Shown here: positions 8,420-19,100 of the stretch, in pieces | How positions within the stretch are numbered: the stretch's first letter is position 1 | Layout of the letters: every line of letters starts with the position of its first letter | NCBI GenBank assembly: GCA_014268975.2 | Contig: CP077096.1 | Span: forward strand, 4,563,501-4,627,500 | Source of the DNA: Pseudomonas wayambapalatensis | GTDB lineage: Bacteria; Pseudomonadota; Gammaproteobacteria; Pseudomonadales; Pseudomonadaceae | DNA: 64,000 nt | Direction: 5' to 3' | Program-made: the position numbers and the translations under genes | The notes under the pieces: generated by a model | Told to the model about the DNA's origin: nothing | Databases searched by the model: none | What the model saw: the letters and a program-made list of their open reading frames with translations, nothing else

Positions 8420-9724
8420 ATGACAACCAGCAACACCTACGCCGAACCTGTCTCGGCGACTGCGGTCAATTCGCCCGCCCGGGTCGCCACCGCCAGCTTC
8501 ATCGGCACCGCCATCGAGTTCTACGATTTCTACGTGTACGCCACGGCTGCGGCGCTGGTGATCGGTCCGGTGTTCTTCCCGTCCGGCTCAGGCACCGCGC
8601 AGATGCTTGCAGCCTTCCTCACCTTCGGTATCGCCTTCCTCGCCCGGCCGCTGGGCTCGGCCCTGTTCGGCCACTTCGGTGATCGTATCGGGCGCAAGTC
8701 GACCCTGGTCGCCTCGTTGCTGCTGATGGGGGTGTCCACCACACTGATCGGTGTCCTGCCAGGCTATGACAGCATCGGCGTATGGGCCCCGATCATTCTC
8801 TGCGTGCTGCGCTTCGGCCAGGGGCTGGGATTGGGCGGCGAATGGGGCGGTGCAGCCCTGCTCGCCACCGAGAACGCACCGCCCGGCAAGCGCGCCTGGT
8901 TCGGCATGTTCCCGCAGTTGGGCCCGTCGATTGGCTTCCTCGCCGCCAACGGTCTGTTCCTGACCCTGGCACTGGTGCTCAGCGACGAGCAGTTCCGTGA
9001 ATGGGGCTGGCGCATTCCGTTCCTGCTCAGCGCTGCATTGGTGCTGGTGGGCCTTTACGTACGCCTGAAGCTCGAGGAAAGCCCGGTCTTCGCCAAGGCC
9101 GTGGCCCGTCAAGAGCGGGTGAAAATGCCGGTGGTCGACCTGTTCGCCAAGTACTGGATGCCCACCTTGCTGGGTGCTGCGGCGATGGTGGTGTGCTACG
9201 CACTGTTCTACATCTCCACGGTGTTCTCGCTCAGCTATGGCGTCTCCACACTCGGCTACAGTCGCGAAACCTTCCTCGGCCTGCTGTGCTTCGCCGTGGT
9301 GTTCATGGCCCTGGCTACGCCGCTGTCGGCCTGGCTCAGCGACCGCTATGGGCGCAAGCCGGTGCTGGTCGTCGGCGGCCTGCTGGCCATTGCCTCAGGC
9401 TTCACCATGGAACCCCTGCTGACCTCGGGTTCCACCGCCGGCGTAGCACTGTTCCTGGCGATCGAACTGTTCCTGATGGGCGTGACCTTCGCCCCGATGG
9501 GCGCGCTGCTGCCTGAGCTGTTCCCGACCCACGTGCGTTACACCGGGGCCTCGGCGGCCTACAACCTGGGCGGCATCGTCGGCGCCTCGGCGGCACCGTT
9601 CTTTGCCCAGCAACTGGTGAGCATGGGTGGTTTGAGCTGGGTGGGGGGATATGTATCGGTGGCGGCGGTGATCAGCCTGATTGCAGTGCTGTGCCTGAAG
9701 GAAACTCGCCATACCGAGCTTTGA
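8420..9724 (+). CDS. MFS metabolite:H+ symporter (MHS family)
   Basis: 434 residues with twelve predicted membrane segments. Family marks: ATASFIGTAIEFYDFYVY at the N-terminus, FGHFGDRIGRKSTLV in loop 2-3, GLGLGGEWGGAALLATE in helix 4-5, and LSDRYGRKPVLV in the second half. This is the ShiA/ProP/KgtP-like branch, which carries organic acids or compatible solutes with protons. The substrate cannot be assigned. The 221 bp before it (8199-8419) hold no gene that I can support. A REP-like repeat follows the stop. Confidence 0.88.
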   Translation: MTTSNTYAEPVSATAVNSPARVATASFIGTAIEFYDFYVYATAAALVIGPVFFPSGSGTAQMLAAFLTFGIAFLARPLGSALFGHFGDRIGRKSTLVASLLLMGVSTTLIGVLPGYDSIGVWAPIILCVLRFGQGLGLGGEWGGAALLATENAPPGKRAWFGMFPQLGPSIGFLAANGLFLTLALVLSDEQFREWGWRIPFLLSAALVLVGLYVRLKLEESPVFAKAVARQERVKMPVVDLFAKYWMPTLLGAAAMVVCYALFYISTVFSLSYGVSTLGYSRETFLGLLCFAVVFMALATPLSAWLSDRYGRKPVLVVGGLLAIASGFTMEPLLTSGSTAGVALFLAIELFLMGVTFAPMGALLPELFPTHVRYTGASAAYNLGGIVGASAAPFFAQQLVSMGGLSWVGGYVSVAAVISLIAVLCLKETRHTEL

Positions 9725-9733
9725 GCAGTTGTA

Positions 9734-9773
9734 GCAAGCCCGCTCCTGCAGGAGTCTGTAGGAGCGGGCTTGC
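9734..9773. repeat. REP-like palindrome after the MFS gene
   Basis: GCAAGCCCGCTCCTGCA and TGTAGGAGCGGGCTTGC face each other around a short centre, with one internal mismatch. The same GCAAGCCCGCTCCTACA core recurs at 20815-20837 and 21788-21815. It lies between the convergent MFS gene and purT, where it could also act as a bidirectional transcription stop. Confidence 0.8.
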
Positions 9774-9812
9774 CCGCGAATGGGCTGCGCAGCAGCCCCG
9801 TGCGATCTCAGA

Positions 9813-10994
9813 TCAGAACTCGACCTTCACCGCCTGCGAAGCACGGGTCGCCTTGGCGCGCGCCGCTTCGACCGACTCGTCGCGGGCCAGGCACACGCCC
9901 ATGCGGCGGGTGCCGTTGATTTCCGGCTTGCCGAACAGGCGAATGGCGGTGTCCGGCTCGCTCAGCGCTGCGCCGAGGTTGGCAAAGCTGGTCTGCTGCG
10001 ACTGGCCTTCGGGCAGGATCACGGCCGAGGCCGACGGACCGAACTGACGCACCACCGGGATCGGCAGGCCAAGAATCGCACGGGCATGCAGGGCGAACTG
10101 CGACAGGTCCTGGGAAATCAGGGTGACCAGACCGGTGTCATGCGGACGTGGCGACACTTCGCTGAACCACACCTGGTCGCCCTTGACGAACAGCTCGACG
10201 CCGAACAGGCCACGACCACCCAGCGCATCGGTGACCGCCTGAGCCACACGCTGCGACTCAGCCAGCGCCTTCGGGCTCATGGCCTGGGGCTGCCAGGACT
10301 CCTGGTAGTCGCCCTTCTCCTGGCGGTGACCGACCGGCGCGAGGAAGGTGGTGCCGCCCACATGACGCACGGTCAGCAGGGTGATTTCGTACTCGAAATC
10401 AATGAAACCCTCGACGATCACCCGGCCCTTGCCAGCACGCCCGCCTTCCTGGGCGTAGTCCCAGGCTTTCTGCAGGTCGGCATCACTGCGCAGCAGGCTC
10501 TGGCCCTTGCCCGACGAGCTCATTACCGGCTTTACCACGCAAGGATAGCCAACATCGGCCACGCCCTTGGCGAAGTCTTCATAAGTGTCGGCGAAGTGGT
10601 AGGGCGAGGTCGGCAGTTCCAGCTCTTCGGCAGCCAGGCGACGAATTCCTTCGCGGTTCATGGTCAGCTGAGTGGCGCGGGCGGTCGGCACCACGTTGAA
10701 ACCTTCGTTCTCCAGCTCGACCAGCGTGGCGGTGGCGATGGCCTCGATTTCCGGCACGATGTAGTGCGGTTTTTCAGCCTCGATCACCGCACGCAGGGCG
10801 ACGCCGTCGAGCATGTTGATCACATGGCTGCGGTGCGCGACCTGCATGGCAGGCGCGTTGGCGTAACGGTCCACGGCGATCACCTCGACGCCCAGGCGCT
10901 GCAGCTCGATCACCACTTCCTTGCCCAGCTCGCCGCAGCCACACAGCAGTACGCGGGTCGCGGTCGGCGACAATGGGGTTCCGATACGGGTCAT
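9813..10994 (-). CDS. purT: Phosphoribosylglycinamide formyltransferase 2 (formate-dependent, PurT)
   Basis: 393 residues, the normal length. It has an ATP-grasp fold: the pre-ATP-grasp segment [30 protein letters not shown], the lid/glycine loop [11 protein letters not shown], and the metal-binding region [25 protein letters not shown]. The enzyme makes formyl-GAR from GAR, formate and ATP in purine synthesis. It is monocistronic by spacing. With purL, guaA and guaB it gives the window four purine genes, but they are not clustered. Confidence 0.97.
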   Translation of the reverse strand: MTRIGTPLSPTATRVLLCGCGELGKEVVIELQRLGVEVIAVDRYANAPAMQVAHRSHVINMLDGVALRAVIEAEKPHYIVPEIEAIATATLVELENEGFNVVPTARATQLTMNREGIRRLAAEELELPTSPYHFADTYEDFAKGVADVGYPCVVKPVMSSSGKGQSLLRSDADLQKAWDYAQEGGRAGKGRVIVEGFIDFEYEITLLTVRHVGGTTFLAPVGHRQEKGDYQESWQPQAMSPKALAESQRVAQAVTDALGGRGLFGVELFVKGDQVWFSEVSPRPHDTGLVTLISQDLSQFALHARAILGLPIPVVRQFGPSASAVILPEGQSQQTSFANLGAALSEPDTAIRLFGKPEINGTRRMGVCLARDESVEAARAKATRASQAVKVEF

Positions 10995-11079
10995 TTCAGG
11001 TCCTCGAAGGCGTCCGGGGCGCGCCGGCTGGTGCTGCCCGCTGAAAAAGGACCGGTATTCTACATCAATCGGGCGCGGA

Positions 11080-11547
11080 TCAACCCACCGCCAGCGCGCG
11101 TCGCGCCCGCCACGCCATGATCAGCCAGACCGCCGTCACACCAGCAAACTTCGAGGCCATCGCCGTGCCGATCACGGCAGGCGTCAGTGCACCGATCATG
11201 CCGAAGAAGATGAAGGTGTCCACCGGGATGCTCAGCGCCGAGCTCAGCCACAGGCGGTCACGCAGGGGTCTGCGGGTGACGCTGAACACCAGCCAGTCAA
11301 TCAGTTCGGACACGAAGAACGCCGTAGCGCTGGCCAGGGCGATGGCCGGCTCCGAAGTCGCGTAGGACAGCACCAGCGCCGCCAGCATCGCGATCAGTGC
11401 GCCATGCCCGTAACGGGTCTGCACCATGTCACGCAGGATGAACACCAGCCCGCCCCAGGCGGACCAGATCACGTCCAGGTGCGGAGCGCTGGAGAAGGCG
11501 TAGTTGATGAGCACCACGCTGCTGATGTAGGCGATGAGGTAGAACAT
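11080..11547 (-). CDS. VUT-family membrane protein (putative queuosine-precursor transporter, YhhQ-like)
   Basis: The start at 11547 ([20 protein letters not shown]) gives 155 residues and four or five membrane segments. The segment [20 protein letters not shown], then [11 protein letters not shown], resembles the COG1738/VUT family, whose YhhQ member imports preQ0/preQ1. It is shorter than E. coli YhhQ (about 220). I saw no obvious preQ1 riboswitch in the 80 bp upstream. The substrate is inferred from the family only. Confidence 0.7.
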   Translation of the reverse strand: MFYLIAYISSVVLINYAFSSAPHLDVIWSAWGGLVFILRDMVQTRYGHGALIAMLAALVLSYATSEPAIALASATAFFVSELIDWLVFSVTRRPLRDRLWLSSALSIPVDTFIFFGMIGALTPAVIGTAMASKFAGVTAVWLIMAWRARRALAVG

Positions 11548-11630
11548 GATCCGGAGATTCGAGGGGCAAGCCCGACAGATTAGCGCCAGCCCCATCGTGG
11601 GACAAGTCGCAGCGGCAAACCGCCGCTAGC

Positions 11631-11825
11631 TCAACCGATCACCAACCCCGCCGCCACGGCCCGCTCATGGCACAGCTTGATCACCGCCCGGCGCTCGTCA
11701 TTGTCCATCCGTGCCCACCGGGTGATCTCCTGCACCGTACGCTGGCAACCGATGCAGATGTCCTGCTCATCCAGCGCACAGACGTTCACGCACGGCGAGG
11801 CGACCGGCCGCTCGTCAGTCTTCAT
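11631..11825 (-). CDS. Small Cys-rich DUF1289 protein
   Basis: 64 residues, starting [20 protein letters not shown] at 11825. Four conserved cysteines ([21 protein letters not shown]) followed by W-R-M-D-N-D-E-R-R are the DUF1289 signature; they may bind a metal or Fe-S centre. Its start overlaps the 3' end of the gamma-carbonic-anhydrase gene by 11 bp, so the two are translationally linked. Function unknown. Confidence 0.88.
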   Translation of the reverse strand: MKTDERPVASPCVNVCALDEQDICIGCQRTVQEITRWARMDNDERRAVIKLCHERAVAAGLVIG

Positions 11826-12339
11826 CGACCACCAGCTCCCGCGCATAGCGCTCGGCGTTGTGCACATAGTGCGCGGCGCTGGCTTCGAGCATGCGCTTCT
11901 GCTGCTCGGTCAGCTCGCGCACCACCTTGCCCGGCGAGCCCATCACCAGCGAACCGTCGGGAATCTCCTTGCCTTCCGGGATCAGCGCATTGGCGCCGAT
12001 GATGCAGTGCTTGCCGATCCGCGCACCGTTGAGGATGACCGCATTGATGCCGACCAGGCTGTAGTCGCCGACGCTGCAGCCATGCAGCATGGCGTTGTGG
12101 CCAATGGTCACGCCCTTGCCCAGGGTCAGCGGCGACCCCATGTCGGTGTGCATGACGGTACCGTCCTGGACATTGCTGTCCTCGCCGATGTCGATCAGCT
12201 CGATGTCGCCGCGCAGCACGGCGCCGAACCAAACACTGGCCCGGGCCTGCAGGCGCACCTTGCCGATCAAGGTGGCAGTGGGGGCAGCCCAACTGCTGGG
12301 ATGGGCTTCGACCCGCAGGTCGCCCAAGCGGTATTTCAT
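11815..12339 (-). CDS. Gamma-class carbonic anhydrase-like protein (left-handed beta helix)
   Basis: The start at 12339 ([20 protein letters not shown]) gives 174 residues. Hexapeptide repeats form a left-handed beta helix. The three metal-ligand His of the family are visible in [26 protein letters not shown] and the following repeat. The protein resembles the YrdA/PaaY group, a trimeric zinc protein. Many members have weak or no carbonic anhydrase activity, so the reaction is inferred. The cluster order is Nudix CoA pyrophosphatase, this gene, then DUF1289, all on the minus strand. Confidence 0.9.
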   Translation of the reverse strand: MKYRLGDLRVEAHPSSWAAPTATLIGKVRLQARASVWFGAVLRGDIELIDIGEDSNVQDGTVMHTDMGSPLTLGKGVTIGHNAMLHGCSVGDYSLVGINAVILNGARIGKHCIIGANALIPEGKEIPDGSLVMGSPGKVVRELTEQQKRMLEASAAHYVHNAERYARELVVDED

Positions 12340-12383
12340 GTCGTGTTCCTCACGGTTGAACGCAGTCGGCGGGTGAACCCCGC

Positions 12384-12983
12384 TCAGTTCTGGATAAAGC
12401 GCTCTGGCGGCTGGTGCAGGCTGATACCGGCGTCGAACAGCACGTTGACCAGCTCGACGATCATGATCGCCGACAGCCCCCAGATCTTGTAGTCGCCATA
12501 ACGGTAGCTGGGCACGTACCAACTGCGCCCCTGGTAGTCGATGCGATGGGTGTGGTCGCGTGGGTCCTGGCGAAAAAACGACAGAGGGACGTTGAAGACC
12601 GCGGCGATTTCGGCATCGTTGGGCTGGTACTCGACGTAATCCGGAATCAGCCCGACGAACGGCGTTACCTTCAGCCCGTGCAACGAAATAAGCGGGCTCA
12701 GGGGGCCGATCACCTCGACCAACCCCGGCGGCAGGCCGATTTCCTCCTCGGCTTCGCGCAGGGCGGTGAACACCAGGTCCGGGTCCTCCGGATCGCGGCG
12801 CCCTCCGGGAAAGGCCACCTCGCCACCATGGGTGGAAAGCCCCTTGGCACGCAGAGTGAGCACCAGCTCGGGCTCTTCGCTACGGGTAATGGGCAGCAGC
12901 ACCGCCGCCTCGGGAAAACGGCGATCCGCCTCCAGTGACGCAGGGGTATGGTTGCTCATTCGGCGAAGAAGCTCGTCCAGCAT
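12384..12983 (-). CDS. CoA pyrophosphatase, Nudix family (NudL-like)
   Basis: The start at 12983 ([20 protein letters not shown]) gives 199 residues. The UPF0035/CoAse marker [26 protein letters not shown] is followed by the Nudix box core [14 protein letters not shown]. These enzymes split CoA into 3',5'-ADP and phosphopantetheine. It is divergent from another Nudix gene starting at 13109; the shared 125-bp gap should contain both promoters. Confidence 0.92.
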   Translation of the reverse strand: MLDELLRRMSNHTPASLEADRRFPEAAVLLPITRSEEPELVLTLRAKGLSTHGGEVAFPGGRRDPEDPDLVFTALREAEEEIGLPPGLVEVIGPLSPLISLHGLKVTPFVGLIPDYVEYQPNDAEIAAVFNVPLSFFRQDPRDHTHRIDYQGRSWYVPSYRYGDYKIWGLSAIMIVELVNVLFDAGISLHQPPERFIQN

Positions 12984-13108
12984 TACGCACTCTCGATTCC
13001 AAGGCCTGCCTTGCATGATGCACCAAAGCCGCGAGGCACCCAAGCCCCGACGGCTTGCGACAACCCCGTCGGCCGCGCCAAGATAGCCGCTCACACAGGA
13101 ATAAAAGC

Positions 13109-13660
13109 ATGAAATTCTGCAGCGCGTGCGGCCAACCGGTCATTCAGCAGATTCCCGAGGGCGACAGCCGCCTGCGGTACGTCTGCCCCTCCTGCCAGAC
13201 CATCCACTACCAGAACCCCAACATCGTCGCAGGCGTCTTGCCGATCTGGGGCAGCCAGGTGTTGCTGTGTCGCCGCGCCATCGAGCCCCGCCGCGGCTTC
13301 TGGACCCTGCCCGCCGGCTTCATGGAGAACGGCGAAACCCTTGACCAGGCCGCTCGTCGCGAGACCGTCGAGGAAGCCTGCGCACGCGTGGGCCCAACCA
13401 CCCTCTACCAGTTGTTCGACCTGCCGCACATCAACCAGGTGCACGTGTTCTTCCGCGCAGAGCTCGTCGACCTGGACTTCGACGTCGGTGTCGAGAGCCT
13501 GGAAGTGCGGTTGTTCGAAGAGCATGAAATACCCTGGAACGAACTGGCTTTCCGCACCGTCACGCGGACACTAGAATGCTATTATCGCGACCGCATCGGG
13601 CAGCAGTACCCCATAGGCCATGAATACCTGCCGCCGATGAACGTTTCGTCGTCCACCTAG
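13109..13660 (+). CDS. Nudix hydrolase with N-terminal zinc ribbon
   Basis: The ATG at 13109 is preceded by CACAGGA, a good ribosome binding site, and gives 183 residues (MKFCSACGQPVIQQIPEGDS). Two CxxC pairs (FCSACG, VCPSCQ) form a zinc ribbon, followed by the Nudix box GFMENGETLDQAARRETVEE. Zn-ribbon Nudix proteins are often loosely named NADH pyrophosphatase-like; the real substrate is unknown. It lies 19 bp before the L,D-transpeptidase gene. Confidence 0.9.
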   Translation: MKFCSACGQPVIQQIPEGDSRLRYVCPSCQTIHYQNPNIVAGVLPIWGSQVLLCRRAIEPRRGFWTLPAGFMENGETLDQAARRETVEEACARVGPTTLYQLFDLPHINQVHVFFRAELVDLDFDVGVESLEVRLFEEHEIPWNELAFRTVTRTLECYYRDRIGQQYPIGHEYLPPMNVSSST

Positions 13661-13679
13661 CTATTTCAGGATACGTTTC

Positions 13680-14252
13680 ATGCGCTGGTTGCTTGCCCTC
13701 TTCTGCTTGTGCGTTGCATCGGTGTCCCAGGCGGCGTTCACCGAGACCATCATTCGCAAGCCCCTGCCCGCGAGCACGTCGCAGGGCACGCAGCCCCAGG
13801 CCAGGCCTGTGCAAAGCAGCAGCCAGCCGCAGATCGACAAGGTGCTGGTGCTCAAGTCAGAGCGGCGCCTGCAATTGATCAGCCGCGGCGAGCCACTCAA
13901 GACCTACCGCATCTCCCTGGGCAAACAACCCAAGGGCGCCAAGGAGCGCGAAGGCGACAAGCGCACCCCTGAAGGCTTCTACTGGCTCGACTGGCGCAAG
14001 GTCAGCGACCGCTACAACCTGGCCATGCACATCTCCTACCCAAACATCAGCGACGCCGCCAAGGCGCGCCGCGAAGGGGTCAATGCCGGCAGCATGATCA
14101 TGATCCACGGCACTCCGATCAACGAAGAATACCCGGAGTGGTACTTCCACACCCTCGACTGGACCGAAGGCTGCATCGCCATGCGCAACGACGACATGCG
14201 TGAAGTGTGGAGCATGGTCAAGGACGGGACCATGATCGAGATTCGCCCCTGA
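13680..14252 (+). CDS. L,D-transpeptidase family protein (YkuD domain, secreted)
   Basis: 190 residues with a signal peptide (MRWLLALFCLCVASVSQAA). The YkuD catalytic domain begins near residue 50 (DKVLVLKSERRLQLISRG) and contains HGTP and the catalytic-Cys motif TEGCIAMRN. The fold cross-links peptidoglycan or anchors lipoprotein in the periplasm; the E. coli DpaA/YafK-like branch can also cleave such links, and I cannot tell which applies. It may be co-transcribed with the Nudix gene 19 bp upstream. Confidence 0.9.
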   Translation: MRWLLALFCLCVASVSQAAFTETIIRKPLPASTSQGTQPQARPVQSSSQPQIDKVLVLKSERRLQLISRGEPLKTYRISLGKQPKGAKEREGDKRTPEGFYWLDWRKVSDRYNLAMHISYPNISDAAKARREGVNAGSMIMIHGTPINEEYPEWYFHTLDWTEGCIAMRNDDMREVWSMVKDGTMIEIRP

Positions 14253-14386
14253 GCCCTCGGGCTCACCCTTGCAGTTCCCACTTCCCCAGCGTGGAGCCCG
14301 CCCGCGCCTGAGAAAGACGGCGCAGGCTGACGGCGCGTCCTACATTTTCAGCAAGTCCTCAGAATATCCCGACTCAAAAAGGTTAT

Positions 14387-14409
14387 TTGCCTGATACCCA
14401 TACAGGCAA
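14387..14409. promoter_or_regulatory. Candidate operator palindrome upstream of the TpsB gene
   Basis: TTGCCTG-N9-CAGGCAA lies 85 bp before the tpsB start, in an AT-richer patch (14340-14490) within the 241-bp gap after the transpeptidase gene. The spacing fits a dimeric regulator; no known box is matched. Confidence 0.35.
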
Positions 14410-14493
14410 TGTATCGCATCCAAACGACTGTTCGAATTTTTAGAATCCACGCAAACGAGTACTTGAACCGTACGACCTCTGCGGAATTCTTCG

Positions 14494-16155
14494 ATGGCGA
14501 ACACCCCGTTTCCGGCTATCTGCCTTTCAATCATCAGTGCATTGCTCGCGCTGCTGACCAGCTCGGTTGCCCTTGCAGCCGATACCGCCAGCGAGCAGCT
14601 ACGCGACCAGCAACGCGAGCTTCAGCAATTGCAGCAACAGCAGCGGCTGGAGCACTGGCAGCGCCGCCCTGCCCCGCAAGGATCAGGGCAGCCGGCACCA
14701 TCGGCAACCCCTTCAGCCCAATGCTGGCCGGTCAGCGGCCTGCGCCTGAGCGGCAACGTGCGCATCACCAACGCCACGCTCGAACAGAGCCTGCGCCCGC
14801 TGCTGCACTCGTGCATGACTGCGCACGCCATCAACCGACTGCTCCTGGCAATCACCGAAGGCTACGTAAGGGCGGGGTATCCGGCAAGCCGCCCATATCT
14901 GAGACATCCCCCCAAGGCTGGCGCCCCCCTCGACATCGTCATCGTCGAAGGCTTCGTCGAGAGTATCGAGTTGGATACCGCGCTGCCGCTGTCGCTGGCC
15001 GGTGCCTTTCCCGACATGCTCGGCCATCCACTGTACCTGCCCGACCTGGAGCAAGGGCTCGATCAACTGAACCGCCTGCGCGCCTATGACCTGGGCACCA
15101 ACCTGTTGCCCGGCGACGTACCCGGCGGTACGCGGATACAACTCGAACCACGCCGGATCGGTTCGCGCTGGCATCTGGACAGCCGCCTCGACAACCGCGG
15201 CAGCGCACTCACCGGCCGCCATCGCCTGAACCTGAGCCTCGGCCTGGACAGCCCGCTGGGGCTGAACGACGACCTGCGCCTGTCATTGAACTCCAGTGTC
15301 TTCCAGGCACCGGGGCGCAGCCAGGGTGCCAGCCTCTACTACAGCGTTCCCTACGGCCCCTGGACCTTCGCCCTGAACGCCAGCCAGCTCAGCTACCGCG
15401 CACCACTACCCGGCAACCGCCTCAGCAGCCGGGGCAGCAGCAGCCTGCAAGGGCTGAGTGCCGACCGCATGCTGTGGCGCAACCAGCAGGGCATGCTCAA
15501 CGCCAGCCTGCGCCTTGACCACAAACGCGTGGGCAACTGGCTCGGCCCGCTGAAGATCGCCCAGCAGAGCCCGACACTCACCACCCTCGAGGCGGGCCTC
15601 AACCTGCTCTGGCTCGAAGGCGGCCTGTGGAACGCCTATGTCGGCGTCGCCCAAGGCGTGGATCTGTTCGGTGCCGACCGCGCACCGCTTGGCCGCAAGA
15701 GCGCCGAGCCTGGTTTTCGCAAGTACCGCGCCAACCTCCTGTACCTGCACCCGGGGCCCTGGCGCTGGCAGAGCGAACTGAACCTGCAATACAGCCCCGA
15801 CCGCCTGCCGGCCATCGAACAGCTTGCCCTCTCCGACGACCTCGCCGTGCGCGGCTTTCGCCAGCACAGCGTCTCCGGCGCCAGCGGTGCGGTGTGGCGC
15901 AACACCTTGAGCCACACCCTTCCCCTCAGCCTGCCCCTGGAAATCCGCCCGCACCTCGGGCTGGACCTGGGCTGGACGCGCTTCGATCACGGCAGCAGCT
16001 CGCAACGCCTGAGCGGGGCCGTGCTCGGCGTGGTACTGGGCACGCCGGGCAATCGCCTGCGCCTGGACTACCAGCGCGCGCTGAGTGCCAGCGACCGATC
16101 ACGCAGCACCTTGGAGCCGGGCTTCTGGGTGTTCGAATGGACCTTGACGATCTGA
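14494..16155 (+). CDS. TpsB outer-membrane transporter of a two-partner secretion system (ShlB/FhaC/HecB family)
   Basis: 553 residues. A signal peptide (MANTPFPAICLSIISALLALLTSSVALA) is followed by a Gln-rich plug-helix region (about 30-60), two POTRA-type modules (about 75-230, with CWPVSGLRLSGNVRITN) and a 16-strand beta barrel. The C-terminus ends in FWVFEWTLTI, an aromatic beta-signal-like strand. TpsB proteins recognise the TPS domain of their partner in the periplasm and export it. The partner TpsA starts 27 bp downstream, so the pair forms an operon. Confidence 0.95.
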   Translation: MANTPFPAICLSIISALLALLTSSVALAADTASEQLRDQQRELQQLQQQQRLEHWQRRPAPQGSGQPAPSATPSAQCWPVSGLRLSGNVRITNATLEQSLRPLLHSCMTAHAINRLLLAITEGYVRAGYPASRPYLRHPPKAGAPLDIVIVEGFVESIELDTALPLSLAGAFPDMLGHPLYLPDLEQGLDQLNRLRAYDLGTNLLPGDVPGGTRIQLEPRRIGSRWHLDSRLDNRGSALTGRHRLNLSLGLDSPLGLNDDLRLSLNSSVFQAPGRSQGASLYYSVPYGPWTFALNASQLSYRAPLPGNRLSSRGSSSLQGLSADRMLWRNQQGMLNASLRLDHKRVGNWLGPLKIAQQSPTLTTLEAGLNLLWLEGGLWNAYVGVAQGVDLFGADRAPLGRKSAEPGFRKYRANLLYLHPGPWRWQSELNLQYSPDRLPAIEQLALSDDLAVRGFRQHSVSGASGAVWRNTLSHTLPLSLPLEIRPHLGLDLGWTRFDHGSSSQRLSGAVLGVVLGTPGNRLRLDYQRALSASDRSRSTLEPGFWVFEWTLTI

Positions 16156-16182
16156 TTCACCCACAACAAGAGAGACAACCCC

Positions 16183-19100
16183 GTGAACGATAAAAAGCCC
16201 CGCAAAGCGACCACTCCCGACGCCCTGCGCTGGAGCATATTCCTTACACTGGCAGCCGCCTCACCGGCCCTGCTCGCCCAGGGCAGCCTGCAACCGGCTC
16301 CTGGACCGGGCGGCACCCCGCTGATCAACGACGCCCATGGCGTGCCGGTCATCGAGATCGTCGCACCCAACGCCAGCGGCCTGTCGCACAACCAGTTCCT
16401 CCACTACAACATCGGCCAGGCGGGTGCGGTGCTCAACAACGCCCTGCAGGCCGGCCAGTCGCAACTGGCAGGCGCCCTGGCCGCCAACCCGCAGTTCAAG
16501 GGGCAGGCTGCCTCGACCATCCTCAACGAAGTGATCAGCCGCAACGCCTCGCTGATCGAAGGCCCACAGGAAATCTTCGGCCGCCCCGCCGACTACATCC
16601 TCGCCAACAGCAATGGCATCACCCTCAATGGTGGCAGCTTCATCAACACGACCCGCGCCGGTTTCCTGGTCGGTGATGTGCAGCTCGAGGACGGCCGCGT
16701 GCGCCTGCTCGACTCACGCAACGCCCATGGCACCCTCAGCGTGCTCGACGGTGGCCAGAGCAACGATGGCGGCGCCCTCGAACTGATCGCCCCGCGCATC
16801 GACAGCAAGGGTACGCTCAAGACCCGCGACGACCTGCAGTTGATTGCCGGACGCAACCGCATCGACGCCAGCAACGGCCAGGTCCTCGAACACCTGCCAG
16901 GCACCCCGGCGAGCATCGATGCCAGCCTGTTCGGCGCCATGTACGCCGGCCGCATCCGAGTGGTCAGCACGGCCGAGGGCGCGGGCGTGCGAATCGGCGC
17001 CATCGACATGCACGGGTACGATGGCATCCAGGTCCAGTCGGCCGGCGGGCTGCACATCGGTGACGACGGCACGCGCAACGCCGCGCTGCGCAGCCGCAAG
17101 GGCGACCTCGACCTCAGCGCCAGCGGCGACCTGAGGCTGCAGGCCGTCACGGGCGAGGGCAAATCGATCAACGTCAATGCGGGCCAGAAACTCACGCTGG
17201 ATACCACAGCCCGGGAAAACATCGAACGTGACCGTAAGTCATGGGACAAGAAGTGGCTGTTCGTCACCACCGAGACCTACGAACGCAACACCACCGAGAC
17301 CGAGCGCACGCTCACCGGCACGCACTTGCAAGCCGATGACCGCCTGGCGCTGAAGTCCGGCGGCGACATGCAACTGGTAGCGGCCACCCTCAAGGCCGGC
17401 GGCGAACTCAACCTCGACAGCGCGACCAACCTGAGCATCGAAGCCGGCAAGCAGAGCCGACGTGTCGAAGAGCAGGTACGCCATCGCAAGCACCTGTGGC
17501 GGGGTGACAGCGACAGCGACCAGTACCAGCAGACCGCCAAACCCAGCGACCTGCAGGGGGGCACGCTGATCGCCAAGGCTGGTGAGGCACTCAAGGTCCA
17601 GGGCAGCCGGATGCACAGCGAGGGCGACATGGCGCTGTCGGCAAGCCAGGTCGACATCGCCACCACGGCCCTGGAGGCACGCGGCACACAACGCGACTAC
17701 CGGGGCGACCTGGTTTCCGGCAGCTTCTTCGGCGACCGCGAAGGCAAGGACAATACCGCCCAGCAGGTCGCCGGCAGTGTGATCACCTCGGGCGCCAACC
17801 TGAACGTCACCGCCGGACAGGTCAGGGTCAAGGGCAGCACCATCGCCAGCGAAGGCGAATCGGTGCTCTACGGTTACAAGGGCAAACTGGTGATCGAAGC
17901 CGACCACAGCCGCTCCAGCACCACCGACAAACAGAGCGACAGCAAGCTGTTCGGCCTGATCGGCCACGACCGCAGCCACAGCGCCAACCAGGAGAAGGTG
18001 CTGGCAAGCGACGTCAGTTCGAAAAGCGACCTGCGCCTGGCCAGCGCCGAAGAGTTGCGCATCCAGGGCGCCAAGGTCGAGGCCGGTCGGCAGCTCAAGA
18101 TCGAAGCCAAGGGCGACCTCATCGTCGAGAGTGCGCAGGCACGCAGCGACAGCAAGACCGACACGCAACAACGCTCACTCACCGCCAGCGCCCGCCAGAC
18201 CGCCAACGCCAAGGACGACAAGCCCGGATCTCGCCAGTACGAGGCTGGAGTCGGCTATGCGGTCGTCAGCACACACAGCCAGCAACGCGTGACCGAACAG
18301 GTGGGCAGCGAGCTCAAGGGCGGCTCGGTCGAACTGCAAAGCGGTGCACACCTGCAGGTCAATGGCTCGAAAGTCACCGCCACTACTGGCGACCTCGCGT
18401 TGCAAGGGCAACGGATCACACTCGGCGCCACCCACAACGACCACCAGACAGACACCCAGAGCACCGACAGCGGTGGCAGCCTGGTCGTGACCGGCGGCAT
18501 CGACCGAATCGGCAGCCTCTTCGAGGGGCATCATCAGAAGGAGACCGTGCGTGAGCGCGACAGCAAGGTACAACGCAGCGAATTGCAGGCAGGTGGCGAT
18601 GTGAAGATCGACACAGGGACGTTGGTGACCGAGGCCGCACGCGTCGACGCTGGCAAGGCGTTGCTGGTCAAGGCCAAGGAGATCGAGAACCGAGCGGTAC
18701 AGGATGTGCACGAACGCGAGCAGCGCAATGACAACTGGCGTGGCACCCTCGGTGCCAGCCTCGAATACCGCGACCTGACCCGGCCCATCGAGCGCCTGAT
18801 ACTCGGCGAGGAAGCCGCGCGCTTCCAGCAGGCCTCGCCCGAGGACGCGATGGCCGCACCCAGCGTCGGCGGCGACATGACCGTGGACCATCTGAAGCGC
18901 CTGGAAAACCAGCGCCGCGGTATCGCCCAGGTCAGCGAGCTGTCCGGTGCCAGCGTCAAGGTCGAAGCCGAGCGCATCGACGATCAAGGCACGGCCTGGC
19001 GCGCCAATGAGGGCCTGCTGGCGATCACCGCCAACCAGCATCATCAACGTGCGGCGGTCGACGAGCAGTCGCGCCTCGTCGAGCAATTGGCCGTTGGCGG

